NCBI RefSeq assembly: GCF_036002945.1
Contig: NZ_CP108529.1
Span: 6,753,001 to 6,817,000 of the forward strand
DNA length: 64,000 nucleotides
Origin: Streptomyces sp. NBC_01224
Lineage (GTDB): Bacteria > Actinomycetota > Actinomycetes > Streptomycetales > Streptomycetaceae
Reading direction: 5' to 3'
The position numbers and the translations under genes were made by a program. Each line of letters opens with the position of its first letter. Positions within the stretch are counted from its first letter, which is position 1. Under the pieces are notes generated by a model. That model was given only the letters and a program-made list of their open reading frames with translations. It searched no databases and was not told the DNA's origin. Positions 19,120 to 27,913 of the stretch are shown here, piece after piece.

Positions 19120-20043
19120 TCACCCCGTCAGTGCGGACGTCTTGAGCACCACCAGCAGCACCAGCACGGCGAGCAGCACCACACCCGCGGCGGCCTGGAT
19201 CGTCGTACGCCGTTCCGCCGGTGCGTACGCGTACGCGACCGTGACGATGCCGCCCGTCAGCAGCCCGCCCAAGTGGCCCTGCCACGAGGTGAATCCGGCC
19301 GAGATCAGCATCCAGATCAGGAATCCGGCCATGAACCGGTTCACCGCCTGCATATCGCGTCCGAGGCGCCGGTTGATGACGTAGAACGCCGCACCGAGAC
19401 CGAAGATCGCACCCGAGGCACCCACTGTGCCGTCGAACGGCGCGATCAGATACACGAGGACCGAACCGCCCAGCGCGGACAGCAGATACAGCGCGAGGTA
19501 GCGGGCCCGGCCCAGCTGCTCCTCGACGACCCGGCCCAGATTCCACAGCGCGTACATGTTGAAGAGGATGTGCAGTACTCCGAACGGCAGCGAGCCGAAG
19601 GACGACCCGCCCGGCGGGAGATGCAGGAAGGCCCCGGTCAGCAGCCGGTACCACTCGCCGTCCACCACGCCGATCACATCGAAGCCGGGGAAGCCCCCGG
19701 CCTCGTAGACGTACTGGCCTCCGTCCGGGCCGTTCAGCCCCGCACCGAGCATCGCGAACCGGTCGACGATCCCCGGGCGGACCAACTCGCCCAGATACGC
19801 CAGGATGTTCAGGCCCATCAGCACATACGTGACGAGCGGCACCGCGGTCCTGGACACCGCACCGCCGAACACCGTGCGCGCCTGCCGGACAGAACGCTGC
19901 CCCTCCTTCACGCACTCCACGCAGTGGTGACCGACAGCGGCCTCACGCATGCAGTCGGGGCAGATGAATCGTTCACAGCGGGTGCAGCTCACATACGTCT
20001 CGTACGACGGATGGCGATAGCAGGTGGTGACCGCGGCCTCCAC
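19120..20043 (-). CDS. Rhomboid-family intramembrane serine protease with N-terminal zinc finger
   Basis: Of 307 residues, the first 50 form a Cys/His-rich zinc-binding module ([23 protein letters not shown]) like those in actinobacterial rhomboids. Then follow about six membrane helices with the conserved [13 protein letters not shown], the catalytic serine in GASGAIFG and the catalytic histidine in [12 protein letters not shown]. Such proteases cut single-pass membrane proteins within the bilayer. The GTG at 20043 is chosen because GAAGGAG lies six bases before it; a GTG five codons upstream overlaps that ribosome site. Confidence 0.92.
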   Translation of the reverse strand: MEAAVTTCYRHPSYETYVSCTRCERFICPDCMREAAVGHHCVECVKEGQRSVRQARTVFGGAVSRTAVPLVTYVLMGLNILAYLGELVRPGIVDRFAMLGAGLNGPDGGQYVYEAGGFPGFDVIGVVDGEWYRLLTGAFLHLPPGGSSFGSLPFGVLHILFNMYALWNLGRVVEEQLGRARYLALYLLSALGGSVLVYLIAPFDGTVGASGAIFGLGAAFYVINRRLGRDMQAVNRFMAGFLIWMLISAGFTSWQGHLGGLLTGGIVTVAYAYAPAERRTTIQAAAGVVLLAVLVLLVVLKTSALTG

Positions 20044-20181
20044 GGCAGGCTCCTTCACGGGTGGGCGGACACGAGCGGCCGGTGGGGACGGCGGCGATCA
20101 AGATAGCGAACACCGCCGCCCCGGGTATATCCGGGTGCCTTACGCTCAGGGTTCTGACACGTCGAGGATCGGAGAATCCGC

Positions 20182-20925
20182 ATGGCCGGCTCGTCCGCCG
20201 CAACAGATCCGGCCATCAGCCTCCGCAAGATCGAGGAGACCGCACCCGCGCTGGTCAGCCTCTACAAGAGTGCTTCCGTCCCGCTGACGAAGCACGGCTT
20301 GGGCGGGGAGCGCGCAGCGGTATATCTGGTGCTCGACTACTCCGGCTCCATGAAGGAGTACTACAAGGACGGCAGCGTCCAGGCCCTGGCGGACCGGGTG
20401 CTGGGTCTCTCGGCACATCTGGACGACGACGGCCGCGTACCGGTCGTCTTCTTCTCCACCGATGTCGACGCCGTCACCGACATAGCCCTGGACAACCACC
20501 GCGGCCGGGTCGACGCGATCGTGGCGGGCCTGGGGCACATGGGGAAGACCAGCTACCACCTGGCCATGGACGCCGTCATCGACCACTACATCGACAGCGG
20601 CTCGACCGCCCCCGCGCTCGTCGTCTTCCAGACGGACGGCGGTCCGATCAGCAAGCACGCGGCGGAACGCTATCTGTGCAAGGCGGCGAAACTGCCACTG
20701 TTCTGGCAGTTCATCGGCTTCGGTAACAAGCAGAGTACGCAGTTCGACTTCCTGCACAAGCTCGATGAACTGGCCGTACCCGCCAAGCGCCCCATAGACA
20801 ACGCGGGCTTCTTCCACGCCGGACTCGACCCGCGCAAGGTCCCGGACGCCGAACTGTACGACCGGCTGGTCGCCGAATTCCCGCAGTGGCTGGCTGCGGC
20901 CCGGGCACAGGGGATCGTCAAGTGA
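20182..20925 (+). CDS. VWA-domain protein (TerF/tellurium-resistance-like)
   Basis: A 247-residue, single-domain von Willebrand factor A protein with no signal peptide. The metal-dependent adhesion motif is complete: DYSGSMKEY (DxSxS), the threonine in MGKTSYH and the aspartate in FQTDGGP. Cytoplasmic VWA proteins of this type appear in the tellurite/stress (Ter) systems, where they are thought to scaffold complexes. No ter genes are nearby; instead its stop overlaps the HutD-like gene by GTGA. Confidence 0.82.
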   Translation: MAGSSAATDPAISLRKIEETAPALVSLYKSASVPLTKHGLGGERAAVYLVLDYSGSMKEYYKDGSVQALADRVLGLSAHLDDDGRVPVVFFSTDVDAVTDIALDNHRGRVDAIVAGLGHMGKTSYHLAMDAVIDHYIDSGSTAPALVVFQTDGGPISKHAAERYLCKAAKLPLFWQFIGFGNKQSTQFDFLHKLDELAVPAKRPIDNAGFFHAGLDPRKVPDAELYDRLVAEFPQWLAAARAQGIVK

Positions 20926-21512
20926 CGGCCCGGGTGCTGCGGGCGGCCGACCGCACGGCCACGCCCTGGAAGAACGGCGGGGGAGTCACCCGCGAGATCG
21001 CGGCGTCCCCCGAGGGCGCGCCGCTGGACGCCTTCGACTGGCGCGTCAGCCTCGCCGATGTGTCCCGGGACGGGCCGTTCTCCTCGTTCCCCGGGGTCGA
21101 CCGCACACTGACCGTGGTCGAGGGCGCCGGGATGGACCTCATGGTGGGCGGCGAGCACCACATCGTCGACGAGCAGTACTGGCCGCATGACTTCCCCGGT
21201 GACCTGGAGACGGAGGGCCGGCTGCTCGGTGGCCCGGTCGTGAACTTCAATGTGATGTACCGCAGGGAACGTACGAGCGCGGAGGTCGCGGTGGTACGCG
21301 GCACCGTCCGGCTGTCGGTGCCCGAGGGCGGGGCGGTTCTGGCCGTCGCGCTGGAGGACGGTGCGGTGGTCGACGGCCAGGACATCGAACTCGACCGCTA
21401 CGACGCGTTGTTGGCGCAGGGTGAATCGCCGGGAGTGCTGCGGACGCTGGGGTGGGCGCTGGTGGTCACCCTGTCGGCCGGCAGCGCGCCGCCGGCCGGT
21501 CCCGCCCGGTAG
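20922..21512 (+). CDS. HutD-family cupin protein
   Basis: A 196-residue HutD family (bicupin) protein. The TPWKNGGGVTREIA start, DWRVSLADVSRDGPFSSFPGVDRTLTVVEG and the PHDFPGD segment are the family hallmarks. HutD is linked to histidine utilisation in proteobacteria, probably as a sensor or limiter of urocanate or formylglutamate pools; no hut genes are seen here. The GTG start overlaps the VWA stop by four bases, so the two are translationally coupled. Confidence 0.83.
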   Translation: MTARVLRAADRTATPWKNGGGVTREIAASPEGAPLDAFDWRVSLADVSRDGPFSSFPGVDRTLTVVEGAGMDLMVGGEHHIVDEQYWPHDFPGDLETEGRLLGGPVVNFNVMYRRERTSAEVAVVRGTVRLSVPEGGAVLAVALEDGAVVDGQDIELDRYDALLAQGESPGVLRTLGWALVVTLSAGSAPPAGPAR

Positions 21513-21656
21513 GGACCGTGGGCAATCGCTGCTCGGCAACCCGGTGGGAGGCTCTGCCAGTGGCGTCGCTACGCGCGCGATGCCGAACAATTTCTCAACG
21601 GACACGGGCCGGGAATCCGGACAGAAGATGTCGGGATTCCAGGCTTTCATGGCCCC

Positions 21657-22163
21657 ATGACATCGAGTTCCTGGAAAGAGTTCCAGTCGGCACAGCCGGC
21701 CTTCGCCGACGCCGTTCAGGCCCGTTTCGGGCAGTACAAGCACCACGTCCTGGCGACCCTGCGCAAGGACGGATCGCCGCGCGTGACCGGCCTCGAAGTG
21801 GATTTCCGGCTGGGTGAGCCGTTCCTCGGCATGATGCCGAACTCGCGCAAGGCGCTGGACCTGCACCGCGATCCGCGGTTCGCGGTGCAGGCCAACCCCG
21901 GACCGGACGCCGAGATGGCCGACGGGGACGTCCGGCTCTCCGGCCGCGCGGTGGAGGTGACCGACCCCGTCGTGCTGGCCCGCTTCATCGAGGAGGTGAA
22001 GCCGCCGGAACCCTTCCATCTCTTCCGGGTGGAGCTGACCGAGGTGGTACGCACCGGTCTCGAAGGCGGCGACACCCTGGTCATCCAGGTATGGCGCCCC
22101 GGTCACCCGCTGCGCACCTTCCGAAGGGGCAACGACGACGGCTCACTGGGCGAAATCCTCTGA
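21657..22163 (+). CDS. PPOX-class split-barrel flavoprotein (FMN or F420 binding)
   Basis: A 168-residue pyridoxamine-5'-phosphate-oxidase-like split barrel: HHVLATLRKDGSPRVTGLEVDF, LGMMPNSRKALDLHRDPR and VRLSGRAVEV are the typical strands and helix. In actinobacteria such proteins are often F420-dependent reductases or F420/FMN/heme carriers; the substrate cannot be told. It starts at ATG 21657 after a 144-base gap with no recognised signal. Its last 21 bases overlap the 3' end of the convergent acyl-CoA dehydrogenase gene. Confidence 0.8.
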   Translation: MTSSSWKEFQSAQPAFADAVQARFGQYKHHVLATLRKDGSPRVTGLEVDFRLGEPFLGMMPNSRKALDLHRDPRFAVQANPGPDAEMADGDVRLSGRAVEVTDPVVLARFIEEVKPPEPFHLFRVELTEVVRTGLEGGDTLVIQVWRPGHPLRTFRRGNDDGSLGEIL

Positions 22164-23180
22164 CACGGAGGGCCGGGCGGCAGGCGCGGCCGGCCCGTCG
22201 GCGAGCACCCGCGCGCGGCAAGCCCCCGGCGTCCCCCACGCCTCCCGCAGCGGTCGCGCCTTCCGCAGCCACAGCGACAGATCCAGCTCCTGCGTGTATC
22301 CCACCGCGCCGTGCAACTGCAGTGCCGCCCGCGCCGCCGCGTACCCCGCCTCGCCCGCCGTCACCTTGGCCGCCGCCACCTCGGCACCGGCGTCCGGCGC
22401 CTCCCCGGCGAGCGCGAGCGCCGCCCCGTACAGCAGCGGGCGGGCGAACTCCAGCCCGATCAGCGTGTCCGCGAGCCGGTGCTTGACCGCCTGGAAGGAA
22501 CCGATCGCCGTACCGAACTGGGTGCGCTGCTTCACATACGCGACCGTGGCCCGCAGCAGCGCCTCGCCGGTGCCGAGCGCCTGCGCGGCCGTGGCGAACG
22601 CCGCCCACCGAGCGGCCCGCCCCGAGGCCTGTGCCACCCGGGGCCCGGATGCGAGCAGCTCCCCGCCCGGACCGGGGCGCCACAGCCGCCGGGCCGGGTC
22701 GGACGACACGCTGAGCGCGCCGGGCCCGGGGGCGAGCCGCAGCTCGTCGCCGGTCACAGTGAACACCGCGTCCACGGCATCCGCGTCCAGCGCATACGGC
22801 CCGTACCCGTCCATCCGGAGCGTCGCCGATGCCGCACCGGACGCCAGCCGCGGCAGCCACTCCTTGGCCGCCGCGCCGCCCACACCCCCCAGCAGCACCC
22901 CGGCCGCGACCGTCTCCACAACCGGTCCCGGCACCGCGTGCCGCCCCAACTCGGTGAAGGCGGCTGCGAGTTCGACCGGTAGCGGTCCGACGCCGTCGTA
23001 CGTTTCCGGTATCGCCAGGGCGAACACCCCCGTCTGTGCCAGCCGCGCCCACAGGGCCCTGCCCGGTCCGTGGTTCCCTGCGGCCCAGGCGCGTACCACC
23101 GCAGGGGTGTCCGAGGCGGTCAGCATCGCGTCCAGCGAGCGGGCGAACTCCCGCTGCTCGTCGTCGAGGAGGAAACGCAT
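22143..23180 (-). CDS. Acyl-CoA dehydrogenase-like subunit, short form (FadE, beta type)
   Basis: A 345-residue acyl-CoA dehydrogenase homologue. FLLDDEQREFARSLDAML starts the helical domain; ATVAYVKQRTQFGTAIGSFQAVKHRLAD and ALQLHGAVGYTQELDLSLWLRKA are the C-terminal FAD-facing parts. The middle beta domain is shortened and the usual catalytic glutamate near the C-terminus is not evident. Actinobacterial steroid degraders use alpha2beta2 FadE enzymes built from one such short and one full-length gene, and the full-length partner lies directly upstream with a TGATG overlap. Inferred role: a desaturation step of HIP or side-chain CoA thioesters. Confidence 0.83.
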   Translation of the reverse strand: MRFLLDDEQREFARSLDAMLTASDTPAVVRAWAAGNHGPGRALWARLAQTGVFALAIPETYDGVGPLPVELAAAFTELGRHAVPGPVVETVAAGVLLGGVGGAAAKEWLPRLASGAASATLRMDGYGPYALDADAVDAVFTVTGDELRLAPGPGALSVSSDPARRLWRPGPGGELLASGPRVAQASGRAARWAAFATAAQALGTGEALLRATVAYVKQRTQFGTAIGSFQAVKHRLADTLIGLEFARPLLYGAALALAGEAPDAGAEVAAAKVTAGEAGYAAARAALQLHGAVGYTQELDLSLWLRKARPLREAWGTPGACRARVLADGPAAPAARPSVSEDFAQ

Positions 23181-24325
23181 CAGCGCCGTCCCTTCGGCAG
23201 GCCGAGCAGCCGCTCGGCGATGATGTCGCGCTGGATCTCGTTCGTACCGGCGTAGATGGGGCCCGCGAGGGAGAAGACGTACCCCTCGGCCCACTCGGAC
23301 TCCGCCAGTTCCGCGTCCGGGCCCAGCAGATCGAGCGCCGTCTCGTGCAGAGCGATGTCGTACTCGGACCAGAACACCTTGTTCAGGCTGGACTCCGCGC
23401 CGATGTCGGCCCCCGCCGCGAAGCGTGAGGCGTTGGTGCAGGTGAAGAGCTGATACGCGCGCGCCCCGATCACCGCGTCCGCCACCCGGTCCCGCAGCGC
23501 CGTGTCGGACGGGTCGCCGTGAGTGCGCCACAGCCCGGCCAGCCGGTCCGCGGCGGCCAGGAAGCGGCCGGGGGAGCGGAGCGTCAGTCCGCGCTCGTTG
23601 CCCGTTGTCGACATGGCGATACGCCAGCCCTGTCCGGGCTCCCCGATGATGTCCTCGTCCGGTACGAACACCTCGTCCAGGAACAGCTCGGCGAAGGCGG
23701 GCTTGCCGTCGAGCCGCCCGATCGGCCGGACCGAAACCCCCGGCGCCGACAGGTCGAACATCAGATACGTCAGCCCGTGGTGCGGCTTCGCGGCCTCGGG
23801 ATCCGTGCGGAAGATGCCGAACGCCCGGTCCGCGAACGCGGCCCGCGAGGACCAGGTCTTCTGCCCCGAGAGCAGCCAGCCGCCGTCCGTGCGCACCGCC
23901 CGTGAGCGCAGTGACGCCAGGTCCGAGCCCGACTCCGGCTCGGACCAGGCCTGCGCCCAGATCACCTCCCCGCTCGCCACCGACGGCAGGACCCGGGCCC
24001 GCTGCTCCTTCGTGGCGTGGTCGAAGAGCGTCGGGGCGAGAAGGCTGATGCCGTTCTGCGAGACCCGGCCGGGGCCGCCCGCCGCGTAGTACTCCTCCTC
24101 GAATGTCAGCCACCGGAAGATGTCGACGGCCCGGCCGCCGTACTCGGCTGGCCAGGAGACGACCGACCAGCGGTCCGCGTACAGCCGCGCCTCCCACTCC
24201 CGGTGCGCGGTGAAGCCCTCGGCGGTCTCCAGGGACGGCAGCGGCTCGGCGGGTACGTTGGCCCGCAGCCACTGCCGCGCCTCGGCCCGGAACTCCTCCT
24301 CCTCGGCCGTGTACGACAGATCCAT
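23180..24325 (-). CDS. Acyl-CoA dehydrogenase, full-length (FadE, alpha type)
   Basis: A 381-residue acyl-CoA dehydrogenase with the FAD motifs WAQAWSEPESGSDLASL and GQKTWSSRAAFADRAFGIFRT, and the C-terminal GPIYAGTNEIQRDIIAERLLG. The pairing with the short homologue behind it suggests a heterotetramer like mycobacterial FadE31-32 or FadE33-type enzymes of steroid ring breakdown. Start at the ATG in TGATG, overlapping the hydratase stop by one base; a GTG one codon earlier is equally possible. Transcribed from the KstR2-type operator at 25221. Confidence 0.87.
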   Translation of the reverse strand: MDLSYTAEEEEFRAEARQWLRANVPAEPLPSLETAEGFTAHREWEARLYADRWSVVSWPAEYGGRAVDIFRWLTFEEEYYAAGGPGRVSQNGISLLAPTLFDHATKEQRARVLPSVASGEVIWAQAWSEPESGSDLASLRSRAVRTDGGWLLSGQKTWSSRAAFADRAFGIFRTDPEAAKPHHGLTYLMFDLSAPGVSVRPIGRLDGKPAFAELFLDEVFVPDEDIIGEPGQGWRIAMSTTGNERGLTLRSPGRFLAAADRLAGLWRTHGDPSDTALRDRVADAVIGARAYQLFTCTNASRFAAGADIGAESSLNKVFWSEYDIALHETALDLLGPDAELAESEWAEGYVFSLAGPIYAGTNEIQRDIIAERLLGLPKGRR

Positions 24326-25206
24326 CACGCACCCGCCTTCTTCATCGAGGCGATGTCCATGCCGCCGAGCGGGTCCGCCGCCGTCTCCGCGTTGTGCGCA
24401 TGGGCGAGATGGTGCAGCCCGAAGACCGAGTCCATGCCGGTGTGCAGCCCCTGAAGGTCCTCGGCCTGGTTGACCGCACGCTTGGTGAGGGCCAGCCCCA
24501 GACGCGGCATCCCGGCGATCCGCAATGCCAATTCATGGGTACGCCCGGCGAGTTCGCCGCGCTCCACCACCTTGTTCACCATGCCGACCTCGTGCGCCCG
24601 GCGGGCGCTCATCCGGTCGCCGGTGAACAGGAACTCCTTCGCGATCCGGGGCGGCATCACCCAGGGGTGTGCGAAGTACTCGACGCCCGGGATGCCCATC
24701 CGCACCACCGGATCGGCGAAGAAGGCGTCCTCGCTCGCCACGATCAGATCGCAGATCCAGGCGAGCATCAGCCCGCCGGCCACACACGCGCCCTGGACGG
24801 AGGCGATGACCGGCTTCGGCAGCTCGCGCCAGCGCCTGCACATGCCGAGATAGACCTCCGACTCGCGGGCGAAGCGGCTCTCCGCGCCGGTCTTGTCGGA
24901 GTGGTCCCACCACAGACCTGCCCTGCGCTCGAAGGGCAGATGCGCATCGCGCCCGGGCGTGCCGATGTCATGGCCCGCAGAGAAGTGCTCCCCGGCGCCC
25001 GCCAGCACGACCACCTTGACCTCGGAGTCCTCGGCGGCCCGGTAGAACGCGGCGTCCAGGGCGTAGGTCATCGCCGAGTTCTGGGCGTTGCGGTAACGCG
25101 GGCGGTTCAGCGTCACGTACGCGACCGGGCCCCGGCGCTCGTACAGCACGGGATCGGACTGGAGGTCACCGGTGTCACCGGCAGATGTGTCGTGGGCATC
25201 GAGCAT
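24325..25206 (-). CDS. Enoyl-CoA hydratase/isomerase family protein
   Basis: A 293-residue crotonase-fold enzyme. The oxyanion-hole segments are GEHFSAGHDIG and GACVAGGLMLAW, and the family helix VVRMGIPGVEYFAHPWVMP follows. The insert between the first oxyanion segment and the helix (DAHLPFERRAGLWWDHSDK) is longer than in fatty-acid hydratases. It leads the leftward operon of the steroid block; the expected step is hydration after the FadE desaturation (compare EchA13-like enzymes). ATG 25206 is chosen, with AAGGA seven bases upstream. Confidence 0.87.
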   Translation of the reverse strand: MLDAHDTSAGDTGDLQSDPVLYERRGPVAYVTLNRPRYRNAQNSAMTYALDAAFYRAAEDSEVKVVVLAGAGEHFSAGHDIGTPGRDAHLPFERRAGLWWDHSDKTGAESRFARESEVYLGMCRRWRELPKPVIASVQGACVAGGLMLAWICDLIVASEDAFFADPVVRMGIPGVEYFAHPWVMPPRIAKEFLFTGDRMSARRAHEVGMVNKVVERGELAGRTHELALRIAGMPRLGLALTKRAVNQAEDLQGLHTGMDSVFGLHHLAHAHNAETAADPLGGMDIASMKKAGA

Positions 25207-25220
25207 CGGCTCATCCTTCC

Positions 25221-25238
25221 CTAACAAGTGTTTGGTAG
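25221..25238. promoter_or_regulatory. KstR2-type operator, site 1
   Basis: CTAACAAGTGTTTGGTAG. Its core AACAAGTGTTTGGT fits the reported KstR2 motif AnCAAGnnCTTGnT with one mismatch. It lies between the divergent hydratase and SDR genes and would cover both promoters. A near-identical site is at 33822-33841. Confidence 0.75.
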
Positions 25239-25299
25239 GTTAACGTACGAGCGCGAGGACCGTCGAGGATCCGCGGGCCGAGACCGAGGAGGCGCGGGC

Positions 25300-26082
25300 G
25301 TGAGCGCACCGCAGTACGTACCCGGACACGGCCTGCTGGCCGGCCGCAGCGCCGTCGTCACCGCAGCCGCGGGCGCCGGAATCGGCGGCGCCACCGCCCG
25401 TAAATTCCTTGAGGAGGGCGCCCGCATCGTCATCGGCGACGCGCACGCCCGTCGGCTGCAGGAGACCGAGCAGGCGCTCGCCGAGGAGTTCGGCGCGGAC
25501 CATGTCGCGTCACTGCCCTGCGACGTCACCGACGAGACCCAGGTCCAGGCGCTCTTCGCGCTCGCCGAACAGACCCACGGCGGCCTCGACATCGTCGTCA
25601 ACAACGCCGGCCTCGGCGGCACCGCCGAACTCACCGAGATGACCGACGAACAGTGGACCAAGGTCCTCGACGTCACCCTGAACGGCACCTTCCGCTGTAC
25701 CCGGGCCGCCCTGCGCTCGCTCAAGGCGGCGGGCCGCGGCGGCATCGTCGTCAACAACGCCTCTGTCGTCGGCTGGCGGGCCCAGAGCGGCCAGGCCCAC
25801 TACGCCGCCGCCAAGGCGGGCGTCATGGCGCTCACCCGGTGCGCCGCGATCGAGGCCGCCGAGTACGGCGTACGCGTCAACGCCGTCGCCCCCAGCCTCG
25901 CCATGCACCCGCATCTGGTGAAGGTCACCTCCGCCGAACTCCTCGACGAACTGACCGAGAAGGAGGCGTTCGGCCGCTACGCCGAGCCGTGGGAGATCGC
26001 CAACGTCATCGTCTTCCTCGCCAGCGGCTACTCCTCCTACATGACGGGCGAGGTCGTCTCCGTCAGTAACCGGCATGCCTGA
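25300..26082 (+). CDS. ipdF: SDR-family dehydrogenase, IpdF-like (Rv3559c type)
   Basis: A 260-residue short-chain dehydrogenase. The NAD site is VVTAAAGAGIGGATARKF, then DVTDETQ, VVNNAGLGG, and the catalytic Ser-Tyr-Lys in NNASVVGWRAQSGQAHYAAAKAG. I recognise strong resemblance to mycobacterial Rv3559c (IpdF), including WRAQ...HYAAAKAGVMALTRC and the C-terminal YSSYMTGEVVSVS; IpdF works on the HIP-derived ring intermediate. The GTG at 25300 has GAGGAGG seven bases upstream. It heads an operon with kstR2 (30-base gap) and fadA6 (31-base gap). Confidence 0.83.
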   Translation: MSAPQYVPGHGLLAGRSAVVTAAAGAGIGGATARKFLEEGARIVIGDAHARRLQETEQALAEEFGADHVASLPCDVTDETQVQALFALAEQTHGGLDIVVNNAGLGGTAELTEMTDEQWTKVLDVTLNGTFRCTRAALRSLKAAGRGGIVVNNASVVGWRAQSGQAHYAAAKAGVMALTRCAAIEAAEYGVRVNAVAPSLAMHPHLVKVTSAELLDELTEKEAFGRYAEPWEIANVIVFLASGYSSYMTGEVVSVSNRHA

Positions 26083-26112
26083 CGGGAGGACGGCCGGGCG
26101 GAGAATGGGCGG

Positions 26113-26724
26113 GTGCCTACCAAGAAGAAGCCCCAGGTGACCCCCTCGCCCGAGCGTCGCCGCGAACTGCTCGCCACCGCCGCCGAGGTGTTCGCCGCGC
26201 AGGGATACAACGCCACCACCGTCCGCAGAATCGCGGACGCGGCCGGGATGCTCGCGGGCAGCCTCTACTACCACTTCGATTCCAAGGAATCGATGATCGA
26301 CGAGATCCTCTCGACCTTCCTCACCGAACTCTGGGACGGGTACGACGCGGTGCTCGCCGCCGGGCTCGGACCCCGGGAGACCATCGAGGCCCTCGTCACC
26401 GAGTCCTTCCGGGAGATCGACCGGCACCGCGCCGCCGTCGCCATCTACCAGAAGGAGTCCAGGCACCTGGCCACCCAGCCGCGCTTCCAGTACCTCGTCG
26501 ACTCCCAGCAGAAGTTCGAGAAGGCCTGGCTCGGCACGCTGGAACGCGGCGTCGCCGACAAGACCTTCCGCGCCGACCTCGACATCCGCCTCACCTACCG
26601 CTTCGTCCGCGACACCGTCTGGGTCGCGGCGTCCTGGTACCGGCCGGGCGGACAGCACAGCCCCGAGGAGATCGCCCGCCAGTACCTCTCGATGGTTCTG
26701 GACGGCATCGCCCTCGACACCTGA
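26113..26724 (+). CDS. kstR2: TetR-family repressor, KstR2-like
   Basis: A 203-residue TetR regulator. The helix-turn-helix is RRELLATAAEVFAAQGYNATTVRRIADAAGMLAGSLYYHF split over residues 14-53, and the C-terminal half keeps the KstR2 pattern YQKESRHLATQPRFQYL, DLDIRLTYRFVRDTVWV and WYRPGGQ. KstR2 represses the HIP (steroid rings C/D) genes and is released by HIP-CoA in mycobacteria. The matching operators at 25221 and 33822 flank the two catabolic blocks, and its own operon starts at the first one, so autoregulation is likely. GTG start. Confidence 0.85.
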   Translation: MPTKKKPQVTPSPERRRELLATAAEVFAAQGYNATTVRRIADAAGMLAGSLYYHFDSKESMIDEILSTFLTELWDGYDAVLAAGLGPRETIEALVTESFREIDRHRAAVAIYQKESRHLATQPRFQYLVDSQQKFEKAWLGTLERGVADKTFRADLDIRLTYRFVRDTVWVAASWYRPGGQHSPEEIARQYLSMVLDGIALDT

Positions 26725-26755
26725 CCCCACCCGAGCTCACCGAGGAGCAGAAGTC

Positions 26756-27913
26756 ATGGCCGAGGCATACATCGTCGAAGCGGTACGCACTCCGGTCGGC
26801 CGGCGCAGGGGAGGACTCGGCTCGGTCCACCCCGCCGACCTCGGCGCCCATGTCATCAAGGCCCTCGTCGAGCGGACCGGAATCGACCCGGCGGCCGTCG
26901 AGGACGTGGTCTTCGGCTGCCTCGACACCGTCGGACCGCAGGCCGGTGACATCGCCCGCACCTGCTGGCTGGCGGCCGGACTGCCCGAGGAGGTCCCCGG
27001 CGTCACCGTCGACCGGCAGTGCGGCTCCTCCCAGCAGGCCGTGCACTTCGCCGCCCAGGGCGTCCTGTCCGGCACCCAGGACCTCGTCGTCGCGGGCGGC
27101 ACGCAGAACATGACGCAGATCCCGATCGCCTTCGCCTCCCGTCAGGCCGCCGAGCCCCTCGGCCTGACGGACGGCCCGTACGCGGGCAGCGAGGGCTGGC
27201 GCGCCCGGTACGGCGACGCACCGGTCAACCAGTTCCACGGTGCCCAGCTGATCGCCGAGAAGTGGGACATCAGCCGCCAGGACATGGAGGAGTTCGCCCT
27301 CCGCTCCCACCGGCGTGCGATCCGCGCCATCGACGAGGGCCGCTTCGCGCGCGAGACCGTCGCCTACGGCGACATCACCACCGACGAGGGGCCGCGCCGC
27401 GACACCACCCTGGAGAAGATGGCGGCCCTCAAGCCGGTCCTGGACGGCGGCACGATCACCGCCGCCTGTTCCTCGCAGGTCTCCGACGGGGCCGCCGCCA
27501 TGCTCATCGCGTCCGAGCGCGCCGTGGCCGAGCACGGTCTCACCCCGCGCGCCCGCATCCACCACCTGTCGGTGCGCGGCGAGGATCCGATCCGCATGCT
27601 TTCGGCGCCGATCCCGGCCACCGCGCACGCGCTCAAGAAGAGCGGAATGACCATCGACGACATCGACCTGGTCGAGATCAACGAGGCATTCGCCCCGGTC
27701 GTCCTGGCCTGGCTGAAAGAAACCGGAGCCGACCCGGACAAGGTCAACGTCAACGGCGGCGCGATCGCCCTGGGTCACCCGCTCGGCGCAACCGGTACAA
27801 AATTGATGACGACGCTGCTGCACGAGCTGGAGCGCACCGGCGGCCGCTACGGGCTGCAGACCATGTGCGAGGGCGGCGGCCAGGCGAACGTGACCATCAT
27901 CGAGCGGCTCTGA
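26756..27913 (+). CDS. fadA6: Acetyl-CoA acyltransferase (thiolase), FadA6-like
   Basis: A 385-residue degradative thiolase. The nucleophilic cysteine is in VDRQCGSSQQAV (about residue 89), the histidine in GGAIALGHPLGATG, and the second cysteine in TMCEGGGQANVTIIERL; NEAFAP is also present. Length and the VDRQCGSSQQ and FGCLDTVGPQAGDIARTCWLAAG segments match mycobacterial FadA6, which performs the last thiolysis in C/D-ring breakdown. ATG with GAGGAGCAG upstream. It is the last gene of the ipdF-kstR2-fadA6 operon. Confidence 0.87.
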   Translation: MAEAYIVEAVRTPVGRRRGGLGSVHPADLGAHVIKALVERTGIDPAAVEDVVFGCLDTVGPQAGDIARTCWLAAGLPEEVPGVTVDRQCGSSQQAVHFAAQGVLSGTQDLVVAGGTQNMTQIPIAFASRQAAEPLGLTDGPYAGSEGWRARYGDAPVNQFHGAQLIAEKWDISRQDMEEFALRSHRRAIRAIDEGRFARETVAYGDITTDEGPRRDTTLEKMAALKPVLDGGTITAACSSQVSDGAAAMLIASERAVAEHGLTPRARIHHLSVRGEDPIRMLSAPIPATAHALKKSGMTIDDIDLVEINEAFAPVVLAWLKETGADPDKVNVNGGAIALGHPLGATGTKLMTTLLHELERTGGRYGLQTMCEGGGQANVTIIERL

